Shown here piece after piece: positions 57,067 through 64,000 of a stretch of DNA of 64,000 nucleotides (position 1 is its first letter; each line of letters starts with the position of its first letter). Location: contig OZ242004.1 of NCBI GenBank assembly GCA_965204685.1, forward strand, positions 1,550,001 through 1,614,000. Reading direction: 5' to 3'. The translations under genes were made by a program, and so were the position numbers. Under the pieces are notes generated by a model. The model was not told the origin of the DNA. It did no database searches and saw nothing but the letters and a program-made list of their open reading frames with translations. Origin of the DNA: Bin87 sp965204685 (GTDB lineage: Bacteria > Chloroflexota > Dehalococcoidia > Lucifugimonadales > UBA3495).

Positions 57067-57378
57067 TATCCATTAACGGCGGGCCTGAACCACATGGCCT
57101 GGCGCATGGCCAGTCTGGAGGACCTGTCCGACTTCTATAACAACCTGAAGGAAAAGAACTGGCCCATCCAGCGGGTGTCGGACTACGGCCTGTCGCTGGG
57201 CATCTACATCAAGGACCCGGATGGCAACGGCATCGAGGTCTACTACGAGACGCCGCGAGAGGAGTGGCACCGGCAGGACAACCTGTTCATGAGCGGGGGC
57301 CGGCCGCAGGGCAACTTCCCCGGCCCGTGGGAAGTCGATCTGGTGCCGGACGGCGTGGCCGCAGCGCAGAGCCGCTGA
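57067..57378 (+). pseudogene. 3' part of a VOC (glyoxalase/dioxygenase) protein
   Basis: About 100 codons matching the C-terminal half of a VOC-superfamily enzyme: GLNHMAWRMASLEDLSDFYN supplies a metal-binding His, and YIKDPDGNGIEVYYETP supplies the terminal Glu ligand. The N-terminal half is missing and sequence upstream of about 57065 is not homologous. Neighbours (RidA, ABM proteins, hpaB fragment) suggest an original aromatic-degradation cluster. Confidence 0.75.
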
Positions 57379-57524
57379 GCCTCGGAGACACTCGTCAACT
57401 GAAGCGGAGCGCACGGCTGCGCGCCGCCACACTTTTGCCGTGGCTCCCGATAGCGCTTGGATTAAGGTCGTTAGCACCGGGGGGCTGGTTTGAACCTGCC
57501 ACTGCGTTTTGGTCGCGAGCCGGG

Positions 57525-57920
57525 CTACTGGACGACGGCAATCGCTTCGATTTCAATAAGCATGTCGGGGTCGACGAGGCGGCTGATCTCGACCAAAGTG
57601 CTGGCCGGGTAGTCCGACTTGAAGAAATCGGCGCGCACCTCGTGAATGGCGGAGAAGTGCTCCGCAATGTTGGTCACAAACACGGTCACCTTCACCACGT
57701 CGTCCAGCGTGGCGCCAGCCTCGGCCAGCACCGCCTGCGTATTCTCCAGGACCTTGCGGGTCTGGGCGCGGATGTCGCCGCGGCCCACAAGCTGGCCGTC
57801 AACTCCGCGGGCCACCTGCCCGGAGGCGAACACCATCCGGCCGGCCGGGACGGCTACTCCCTGGGACATGATGCCGGCGGGAGTCGCGACTTCGCTGCTC
57901 TGCAGAATCGTTTTAGCCAT
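57525..57920 (-). CDS. RidA (YjgF/YER057c) family protein
   Basis: A 131-aa protein with the RidA pattern: VPAGRMVFASGQVARGVDGQ, TRKVLENTQAVLAEAGATLD, DVVKVTVFVTNI and RPxx-like YPASTLVEISRLVDPDMLIE. The catalytic-type Arg of classical RidA (RSC) is replaced by the segment STLVEISRL, so it may belong to another Rid subgroup. The start at 57920 (MAKTILQ) is preferred over 57932. Known role of the family: hydrolysis of reactive enamine or imine intermediates. Confidence 0.9.
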   Translation of the reverse strand: MAKTILQSSEVATPAGIMSQGVAVPAGRMVFASGQVARGVDGQLVGRGDIRAQTRKVLENTQAVLAEAGATLDDVVKVTVFVTNIAEHFSAIHEVRADFFKSDYPASTLVEISRLVDPDMLIEIEAIAVVQ

Positions 57921-58004
57921 TCTCACCCTCATCCTAACCCTCTCCCTGGGGGAAAGGGGATATTAATTAACGGGTCCTCTCCCAGGGGGGATAGGGAGCA
58001 AAAG

Positions 58005-58325
58005 TTACTTCCACTCGGCGTCAGTGGGCCAGACGTTGGTACTGCCCCGGGCCGCGCCCTGCAGCACCGGGCCGGCCCGCATGGGGCCCATGGTCTCGAT
58101 CGCCTTGAGATAGTGTTCGGACGCCTGGTGGGCCTTGAAAGCGTCCTCGTCGACGTAGATTTCGTAGACCCAGAGCCGGTTGGGGTCACCGGCGTCCTGA
58201 ATCACGTCGAAGCGCAGGCAGCCAGGTTCGGTGTTGGCGGCCGCTTGAGCGTTGGGCAGCAACGCCTTGACGAATTCGCCCTTGCAGCCTTCCTTGATCT
58301 GAATGGGGGCGATGATGACGTACAT
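58005..58325 (-). CDS. ABM-domain (antibiotic biosynthesis monooxygenase) protein 1
   Basis: A 106-aa single-domain protein starting YVIIAPIQIKEGCKGEFVKA, with EPGCLRFDVIQDAGDPNRLW and ASEHYLKAIE, the dimeric alpha+beta barrel fold of ABM/YgiN proteins. It ends GAARGSTNVWPTDAEWK. It is a tandem paralog of the gene 10 bp upstream, sharing start and end motifs. Such proteins oxidise quinone-type compounds or act as heme-like small monooxygenases; substrate unknown. Confidence 0.9.
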   Translation of the reverse strand: MYVIIAPIQIKEGCKGEFVKALLPNAQAAANTEPGCLRFDVIQDAGDPNRLWVYEIYVDEDAFKAHQASEHYLKAIETMGPMRAGPVLQGAARGSTNVWPTDAEWK

Positions 58326-58335
58326 GGCGCTTCTC

Positions 58336-58653
58336 CTACTTCCACTCGGCGTCGGGTGGCCAGACGTTGGTGCTGCCGCGGGCCGCACCCTGGATGCCCT
58401 CGACGCGGATGTCGGCGGTGGCGTCGCGGAACTTGATGAAGTGGGGCGCCTGGGTGTGGGCCTGGAAGGCCGCCTCGTCGTCGTAGACTTCATAGAGCCA
58501 GATGCGGTTCTCGTCGCCGGCGTCCTGGATGACGTCGAAGCGTCGGCACCCGGGCTCATCGTTCACCGAGCCGATGGCATCTGGGATAATGGCGTCCATG
58601 AACTGCTGCTTGCAGCCCGGCTTGATCTGAATGGGCGCGATGATCACATACAT
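58336..58653 (-). CDS. ABM-domain protein 2 (tandem paralog)
   Basis: A 105-aa protein almost parallel to its neighbour: YVIIAPIQIKPGCKQQFMDA, EPGCRRFDVIQDAGDENRIW, QAPHFIKFRD and the identical tail GAARGSTNVWP.DAEWK. AGGAG lies seven bases before the ATG at 58653. Ten bases separate it from protein 1, so both are in one operon. The pair probably arose by duplication and may form heterodimers, since ABM domains dimerise. Confidence 0.9.
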   Translation of the reverse strand: MYVIIAPIQIKPGCKQQFMDAIIPDAIGSVNDEPGCRRFDVIQDAGDENRIWLYEVYDDEAAFQAHTQAPHFIKFRDATADIRVEGIQGAARGSTNVWPPDAEWK

Positions 58654-58931
58654 CTTTCGTACTCCTTCGACATGTTCAGAATAAAATGGTGAGACTGTCG
58701 CAACACGGCCGAATCGTATCATAGTCTGAACCGTGATTTCTGTGATTGAATGATTGCCCTGAATTCCACCCCGCGAATCGCTGCAATGCCTTTTCCTTCG
58801 AAAAGCTCAGGATGAATTCGACAGGCTCGCGATGAAATGGTGAGCCTGTGGAACCAGCAGACAATGACGCCCCAAGAACAGCGTGATTCCATTCCGGAAA
58901 CCACAAGGTAGACAGACACAGGAGTCGTGCC
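58654..58931. other. Divergent promoter region between ABM genes and the hpaB fragment
   Basis: About 280 bases with no supported gene. It presumably carries promoters for both directions. Confidence 0.4.
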
Positions 58932-58994
58932 ATGCCAGCCAGAACCGGGGCGGAGTACATCGCCAACCTGAGGGAGAACGGTCCGGATGTCTGA
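58932..58994 (+). pseudogene. 5' end of a 4-hydroxyphenylacetate 3-monooxygenase-like gene cut by IS5
   Basis: AGGAG precedes ATG at 58932. The 20 codons read MPARTGAEYIANLRENGPDV, the standard N-terminus of HpaB-type flavin-dependent hydroxylases, then a TGA formed at the IS5 junction. The remaining coding sequence is not recognisable beyond the element. Confidence 0.65.
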
Positions 58995-59876
58995 GAGGGT
59001 GTGTGACAAAAGGGTTCAGGAGGGTTGGAGCCGTTTGAGCATCAGGTTGACCATGGCGATGTGTACCCACGCTTCGCTGCTCTCCGTGCGCTCCTCGTAG
59101 TCTTTGCTCAAGCGTCGGCAACGGCTCAGCCACGCCAGAGTACGTTCTACTACCCAACGCCGGGGCAGGACTTCGAATTGGTGGCTATCCGGTTTGCGCT
59201 TGACCACGGTCAGCAGCCAGCCACCGGTGGCCCAGGCCCACGACACCAGCCGGCCAGCGTAAGCAGCGTCGGCCCAGATCAACCGCAATCGGGGGAACCG
59301 GCCCAGCATCTTGGCCAACACCAACTTGGCGCCGTCCCGGTCCTGGATGTTGGCGGCATGAACCACCACTGCCAGCAGCAAGCCCATGGTGTCCACCACG
59401 ATGTGCCTTTTGCGGCCCGCTACCTTCTTGCCCGCGTCGTAACCCCTGGGCCCCCTTTTTCCGTGGTCTTCACCGACTGACTGTCAATGATGGCCGCGCT
59501 GGGAGTGGCCTCCCGCCCCACCGCTTCCCGAACCCGGGTCCGCAGGGCTTCCTCTACCCGTTCCCACGTCCCGTCGTCCCGCCACTTTCGAAAGTACCAC
59601 CAGACCGTCCCCCAGGGCGGCAGGTCATGGGGCATCATCCGCCAGGGGATCCCGCCACGCAGCACGTACAGTATCCCGTTGACCACCTCACGCAAGTCCG
59701 TGGTCCGGGGATGGCCTCGCACGGTGTCCGGCGGCAACAGGGAAGACAGTTCCTCCCACTGGGCATCGGTCAAATCGCTGGGATAAGGTTTTCTGCTCAT
59801 GCCGCCAGCGTAACCAGCATCCTACCCCCATCCCAAGAACAACCCGCGCCAGTTTGGCCCATTGTCACACACCCTC
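58995..59876 (-). mobile_element. IS5-family (IS427-group-like) insertion sequence
   Basis: Perfect 15-bp inverted repeats (GAGGGTGTGTGACAA at 58995-59009 and its complement at 59862-59876). The repeat extends outward as CTGA/TTAG with one mismatch. One transposase is encoded in two overlapping frames. It disrupts the hpaB-like gene. Confidence 0.88.
59016..59800 (-). CDS. IS5-family transposase, two frames joined by probable -1 frameshifting
   Basis: The first frame (59420-59800) gives SDLTDAQWEELSSLLPP and the first catalytic Asp in AAIIDSQSVKT. The second (to 59016) gives the Asp in LIWADAAYAG and the Glu in VVERTLAWLSRCRRLSKDYE. The frames meet at an A5G5 run on the coding strand (about 59450-59462), the usual slippery site in this IS group, so the arrangement looks programmed rather than decayed. 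Confidence 0.85.
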
Positions 59877-59906
59877 TTAGCTGGACCCGGATCTCGTACA
59901 GGCAGC

Positions 59907-61620
59907 TAAGCCCCAATCCACCGAAAGGATGTGGCCACTTTGGAGAAGGGTTGAGGCGATCCGGATCGAGGCGGCGTGGCCTTGATCCGCTCCAATCCAG
60001 CTGGGCACAGGATGTGGTAGACACGCCAAGGGGATGTTGACGGCCCTCAGCGGGGCCAGCGGGGGAGATTATCAGGGCGAATTGCAGCAAGGGACACTGG
60101 GTGACCAGCCTAGCGCAGATCTGCGCGGCAGCGCGGCGGACAATCAGACGCCGAGGACGGCGATCAGGAAGGGAGCGGCAGGGCGCGCAGTTTCGCCAGG
60201 GCAGAGCCGAACTGATTTTGCCAGGGCCAGTCCTGGGGAAGATGCAGGGTGAGCCGGCGGGCTTTGCGGGTGAGGCGTCCGGGCAGAGAGAAGAAGCGTC
60301 GTCGGAGGGTCTTGGTGGTGACCACCGGCTGGCCCAGCCCGATGCGCGTCGTCCAGCGGGCTCCGCCAAAGGCGGATGAGCCATCACTTGGACGGCCAGC
60401 CAAGCGGCGTTGGCGGGGAAACGGCCCGATGGCAGATGGTTGAGACCCACGCCGTATTTCAAGCCGCGGATGGCGTTTTCGATCTCGGCGTGGCGGCGAT
60501 GGTCGGCTTCGAGATCCAGGGTGTCGCCCTCACGGTCGGTGATGAAAGCGTGATAGCTGTGGGTGGTAAAGAGCGCCAACTGGGAGCAGGGCGTGGGTTT
60601 CACCCGCCGGACGATGAGCCGCACCGGTACAGCGTCGGGCTCACTGGCGAAGGGTGTGTAGCTGGTCTCGGCCACGTCGGCGGCACCCTCTATCCAGTAC
60701 GGTATGGGCGTCCAGTCCGCTTCAGGTATGGCTTCGATCAGATTGCGCAAGGTCTGGCGCTGGCGTACGGTGATGGAGAAGCGGACACCCTTATTGCGGC
60801 GGGCGGCCACAATGGGGTGAGTGTAAAAGCCGCTGTCGGCCCGCATGGTAAGTGGTCCGGTGGCTCCGGCGTAGCGCACTCGGCTGATGGTCTCGCGCAG
60901 GAAATTGGCGGCGCCGCGAGCCGTGTTGGCTCTACCTTTGCGCAGTCGGGCCATCAATACGTCGCCGGTTCCGGCGGCGATGGCCAAGAGCGGGTGATAG
61001 CCCCGCTGACCGGCGTAGTTGTGCCGACGGGAGCCTTCCTTGCACAGTCCGTAGGTGTCGCATACGGTAGAATCGAGATCAATGGTCAACGGCTCGTCGC
61101 CAGGACCTACCCCGTCGCCCCAGGCTCGGGCCAGCACTTCCCGGCTCATCCGATCCAACTGGCGCGCGTGATCCCACTGGACACTCCGCAGGAAGGCGCC
61201 CAGGGTGGACGGCGCCTTCACGGTACAGCCAGCACCTGCCCCGTCCCCCCAGCGCGCAACGCGTCGGCATCGTCAATGCAGTCGCCACCGGCCAGCGCCG
61301 AGGCCACCAGCGTCAGCAACTTGTCGCCAGCATTGGCCCGACCCGGCGCATCTCCCAGATCAACATGGCGGTCCACCAACTCGCCCAGTCCAAGACGATG
61401 GGCCAGCGTGACGGGCAAAATCAGTCCGGCATTGGCCACCAGACGGTGGTCATCGAACACGATTTGGATGCGGTCGGGGTCGCTGCATGGTAGCATCCGA
61501 TGGGTGCTCCTCGTTTCAGGGTGGTTTTCATTGTCAAAAACCATTATCCCCGAAGCCGGGAGCACTTTCTTATCCCTTCACCACGACACCACACTCATCC
61601 TTTCGGTGGATTGGGGTTTA
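59907..61620 (-). mobile_element. IS1380-family element, copy 3 (best preserved)
   Basis: Inverted repeats of 25 bp (59907-59931 and 61596-61620) match at 24 positions; the core CCCCAATCCACCGAAAGGATG is perfect. The right end directly abuts the 3' end of the IS701-like element, seven bases from its stop codon. Confidence 0.9.
60164..61496 (-). pseudogene. IS1380-family transposase with two frameshifts, copy 3
   Basis: The frame opens at 61496 (DRIQIVFDDHRLVANAGLIL). It shifts near 61220 after AGGTGQVL and continues with APSTLGAFLRSVQWDHARQ, LTIDLDSTVCDTYG (first catalytic Asp) and MRADSGFYTHPIVAARR (second Asp). HAEIENAIRGLKYGVGLNHL (Glu region) follows. It shifts again near 60385 and ends KLRALPLPS at 60164. 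All catalytic segments survive, so two small indels separate it from a working gene. Confidence 0.87.
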
Positions 61621-61626
61621 CGCAAT

Positions 61627-62997
61627 TCAAGCTGCGTAAGCGAGAGAATCCACAAGTCGGAGGTACAGAGCGGCGGGGAGTTCCTGCGTGTCGGAGTTGC
61701 CGGCCGACAGTGAAAAACCTTCTGACGCCAGCCACAAATGCCGTCGCACCAGGGCGATGGCATCCACGAAAGTGGGCGACGGTTTGTTGTACCAGGCCGC
61801 AGTGCGCTGGGTCATGGGATGATGTTTTTGCAACGTGTGGGCGGCCAGGGTGGTCCAGGAGAAGAGGCCGAGCAGAGCCGGAGTGGTGCGGGCAATGGCC
61901 AGGTCCGACCACTGGCGTTGGGTCTCGACACAAAGGTGGGTCCGCACCTCCTGAAAGGTAACTTCTCCGCCAGAGGCGGACCAGCGCAGGACAAACCATT
62001 CCAGAATCTGGGCAGGGTCCGCCGCCGGGTCGGTGCATAGCAAGGCTTGTGGATCGAAGGTGCCTTGAGGGTCTCGGATCAGCACCCAGCGAATGATGAC
62101 GGGCGGCTTGCCGGAGCGATACCACACTGCGGTCTGGGAAGTGAGTTCCAGCGTACGGATGGTGCCGTCGTACCAAGGCACCTCGGAGCTGGACCAAGTT
62201 ACGTCGGCCTGGTCGAGCAGTGTTTTCAGCGACGGTCGTCGGGGGCCTTTCAGTGCCGGCCGACCATCCTGACCCGGCTGACGAGGCGGCGATGGCGCGT
62301 ACAGAGCGGCGTCGAGGCGCAGTCTCGCGATCAGGGTAACGGGTTCTCGGAGGGACTGGCAGCAGTGGAGCAGATCGAGCACGGCGTAGCCGTTATCCCC
62401 TACCAGGACCAGAGGGCGATGGGGCAGCCAGCGACGTAACTGCATGACCATCTGTCGAGCCCAGTCGGTGATCCTCTTGTGCCGGCGTCCCTGCTGCTGG
62501 TAGTACCGAGAGGAGGGCGCCAGCACGGTGAGCACCGGCAGCGCCCAGTGGCGTCCTGCCCACGGCACGTGGCCCAGCCACATCAGGGAGATCCAGCGCA
62601 ATCCACTGGCCTTGACCAGTTGGTGGCGGCTGGAACGCACCGCGTCACGGTAGATGCCCCGAGCCTTGATCTTGGCGCCGCGACGCCGCTCAAGGGTTTC
62701 GTCGATGCCGAAGACCAAGGGGCCGTCGTCCCGATCCAGATGCTGGAGCAAAAGCAAGAGCAGGACGCGGGCGACTGCCCGAGATGACCACACCGCCCGA
62801 TTGAGCACCTCATGATAGCGGGCGTAGTCGTCCTGGTCGCTGCGTCCCATGACGCGCAGCGCCGCGGCGACAGTGCGCTGGCCCGTGGCCAGGATGGCGC
62901 CCACCATCAGGAGCTGGGCTTTCTGCCAAGTCGGGTTGGTGAACAATGTTGCGAAGGGAAGAAGCAGGGCTACAATGGCATTGGGCAGGGTGAGCAT
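61627..62997 (-). CDS. IS701-like DDE transposase
   Basis: A 456-aa intact transposase. LVFGIDETLERRRGAKIKAR carries the first catalytic Asp and Glu-like pair, and RPLVLVGDNGYAVLDLL the second Asp. The region VLRWSASGGEVTFQEVRTHL corresponds to the usual RWQLEVTFQEAR motif with two extra residues, and ends with the likely catalytic Glu. The C-terminus DSLAYAA matches the remnant at 7444-7770. The 3' end of the element is overlapped by the IS1380 right end, so its terminal repeat may be lost. Confidence 0.8.
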   Translation of the reverse strand: MLTLPNAIVALLLPFATLFTNPTWQKAQLLMVGAILATGQRTVAAALRVMGRSDQDDYARYHEVLNRAVWSSRAVARVLLLLLLQHLDRDDGPLVFGIDETLERRRGAKIKARGIYRDAVRSSRHQLVKASGLRWISLMWLGHVPWAGRHWALPVLTVLAPSSRYYQQQGRRHKRITDWARQMVMQLRRWLPHRPLVLVGDNGYAVLDLLHCCQSLREPVTLIARLRLDAALYAPSPPRQPGQDGRPALKGPRRPSLKTLLDQADVTWSSSEVPWYDGTIRTLELTSQTAVWYRSGKPPVIIRWVLIRDPQGTFDPQALLCTDPAADPAQILEWFVLRWSASGGEVTFQEVRTHLCVETQRQWSDLAIARTTPALLGLFSWTTLAAHTLQKHHPMTQRTAAWYNKPSPTFVDAIALVRRHLWLASEGFSLSAGNSDTQELPAALYLRLVDSLAYAA

Positions 62998-63463
62998 GGT
63001 CGGGCCTTTCCGTGGAAAGTAGGGTCAGGCCAGCTTACCCTGTCCTTTTACTTTTCTAAAAATGTGCAAAGTCTAGCAAAAACCTCACGGCACCGAACAC
63101 TCCAAGCCTCGGGATCCGGACCACCGCTGAAACGTAAGGCTGGACGCCCTGAAGACGGTACCCTCGCCAAACGGTGCCGCCCCTGCCAAGAACTCGACGC
63201 CACTCCCCGCCGCAGTCGGCGCCGGGCGGCTCCACGAACCCACTACTCAGCCCATAGTCTATGGCCTGATCAGCGCGGTCACATCCCTGCAGCGGTCTCA
63301 GGGTCGCACCAACGGCACAATCGCCACCGTCGTCATTGACGCCGACAAATTGTTTCGGACGTTATGAAAAACGACATTGACTTTGTTGACCACGAGCGTT
63401 CGTTCTCGCACAATCAAATCACCGGCCGACGGCAGCATACCTCCTCAAGTAGAGAGCTTCGCC
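62998..63463. other. Right flank of the IS701-like element and a coding remnant
   Basis: A frame open from about 63130 to a stop at 63367 gives IVYGLISAVTSLQRSQGRTN near its end, without a start or known family. It looks like the 3' part of a disrupted gene. The promoter of the next gene would lie between 63368 and 63463. Confidence 0.35.
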
Positions 63464-63859
63464 ATGACCACCATCAGAGACCTCCAAAACCGTTCCAAGG
63501 CCCTCCACAACGAAGCTATCCGGGCATCCCAAACCGGACAGCAAGCCGAGGCCCGTTCCAAAGCATGGCAGGCCGCCCTAACCGTCATCGAAGCAGCAGC
63601 CCTGAGCGAACAGTGGGAGACGGATCCCCAGCGAACACCCGCCGAAACGGCCCTGCAGTTCAGCCTCAAGACCAAAGACCGGCGGATATTCACTCTTTTC
63701 GCCAGCGCCGAGGCCCTCGACCCAGACACCTTCATCGAGCCACTCGACTCCGAAGACCTCCACGAAAGGGTCGCCTTTACTGGCGAATTCATCCAACGCA
63801 TGAACCGCCACCTGACCGGCCGAACCGAAGTGAAGCAAGCCCGCGGAGAACGCAATTGA
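63464..63859 (+). CDS. Small soluble protein coupled to a HEPN-like gene
   Basis: A 131-aa helical protein starting TTIRDLQNRSKALHNEAIRA, with repeated Ala- and Arg-rich helices in the first half and DPDTFIEPLDSEDLHERVAF in the second. No family recognised. Its stop overlaps the TTG start of the next gene (TTGA), indicating coupled translation. The pair may be a toxin-antitoxin or HEPN/partner module. Confidence 0.6.
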   Translation: MTTIRDLQNRSKALHNEAIRASQTGQQAEARSKAWQAALTVIEAAALSEQWETDPQRTPAETALQFSLKTKDRRIFTLFASAEALDPDTFIEPLDSEDLHERVAFTGEFIQRMNRHLTGRTEVKQARGERN

Positions 63860-64000
63860 CCACCGCCACCTACCGAACGGCTGCCCATCATCTGCTGCAA
63901 CAAGCCAACACCGAGTTCCAGCTCCAAGACCTGAGACAAGCCTCCGAAAAAGCCTGGGGAGCCGTCGCCCAAATTACGAAGGCCTATGCAGAAACCCTGA
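63856..64000 (+). CDS. HEPN/PaREP1-like protein, N-terminal part (runs off right edge)
   Basis: From TTG at 63856 the frame is open to the window end. AHHLLQQANTEFQLQDLRQA with SEKAWGAVAQITKAYAE is the helical pattern of PaREP1-like proteins, which belong to the HEPN superfamily of RNase-type toxins or binding modules. The catalytic region would lie outside. Translation is probably coupled to the upstream gene. Confidence 0.55.
   Translation, partial: MTTATYRTAAHHLLQQANTEFQLQDLRQASEKAWGAVAQITKAYAETL

Noticed and set aside
57929..58000. Small inverted repeat between RidA and ABM genes
   Set aside because: Runs of C and G with partial complementarity; more likely a common intergenic repeat or weak terminator than a defined element.
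1..64000. CRISPR array, tRNA or rRNA
   Set aside because: No regularly spaced repeats, cloverleaf-like sequences or rRNA signatures were noticed.

Overview
The window reads as an accessory, mobile-element-saturated stretch from an uncultured high-GC bacterium, most likely a Chloroflexota relative (SAR202 or sponge-symbiont-like). The evidence is a solute-binding lipoprotein with a long Glu/Lys/Val-rich linker after the lipobox, typical of that phylum, a DUF5679-like small protein, and an RND pump whose adaptor is a lipoprotein with no TolC gene beside it. Assignment is inferred from gene content only. No rRNA, tRNA or CRISPR array was seen.

Region 1 (1-19.2 kb) is a restriction-like defence locus broken up by mobile DNA. 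A minus-strand operon encodes a 70-aa protein, a DUF6361 protein, a phospholipase-D-fold protein and an SF2 helicase, with ATGA-type overlaps at two of its three junctions. An istB scrap and a 916-aa membrane protein follow. The matching Eco57I-type adenine methyltransferase lies at the left edge, beyond a Tn3-family transposon, an ISNCY-like element, an IS701-like scrap and an IS110 pseudogene.

Region 2 (19.2-34.9 kb) holds a cysteine-less DUF5679 relative, IS4, a decayed IS1380 with a nested IS21 scrap, and an oligopeptide ABC importer reduced to binding protein plus two permeases. It continues with an IS982-like element, a small gene split by a complete IS21, and a Tn3 tnpA pseudogene fused to a higA antitoxin stub.

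Region 3 (34.9-48.1 kb) is a dense island of toxin-antitoxin and TIR-type genes. It has a DUF6932 nucleotidyltransferase/XRE pair, a gluzincin-like HETVH protein, a RipA-type membrane protein facing a TIR-like gene, and a two-gene operon of a RyR-domain protein with an alpha/beta-hydrolase-TPR-TIR fusion. A DUF1863 TIR-like gene with XRE and a frameshifted IrrE protease follows. Next comes a second DUF1863 TIR-like gene overlapping a protein whose only cysteine sits where a ubiquitin-conjugating E2 enzyme carries its catalytic Cys. An NYN-type ribonuclease closes the island. The RyR/hydrolase-TIR and TIR/E2-like operons are the best candidates for undescribed systems.

Region 4 (48.1-64 kb) has a NarL-type two-component pair, then an RND pump and lipoprotein adaptor that both start at TTG. 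It continues with decayed fragments (epoxide hydrolase, OmpR-type regulator, VOC dioxygenase), RidA, two tandem ABM-domain proteins and the first 20 codons of an hpaB-like gene cut by IS5. Nested IS5, IS1380 and IS701-like elements follow. A small-protein/HEPN-like pair runs off the right edge.
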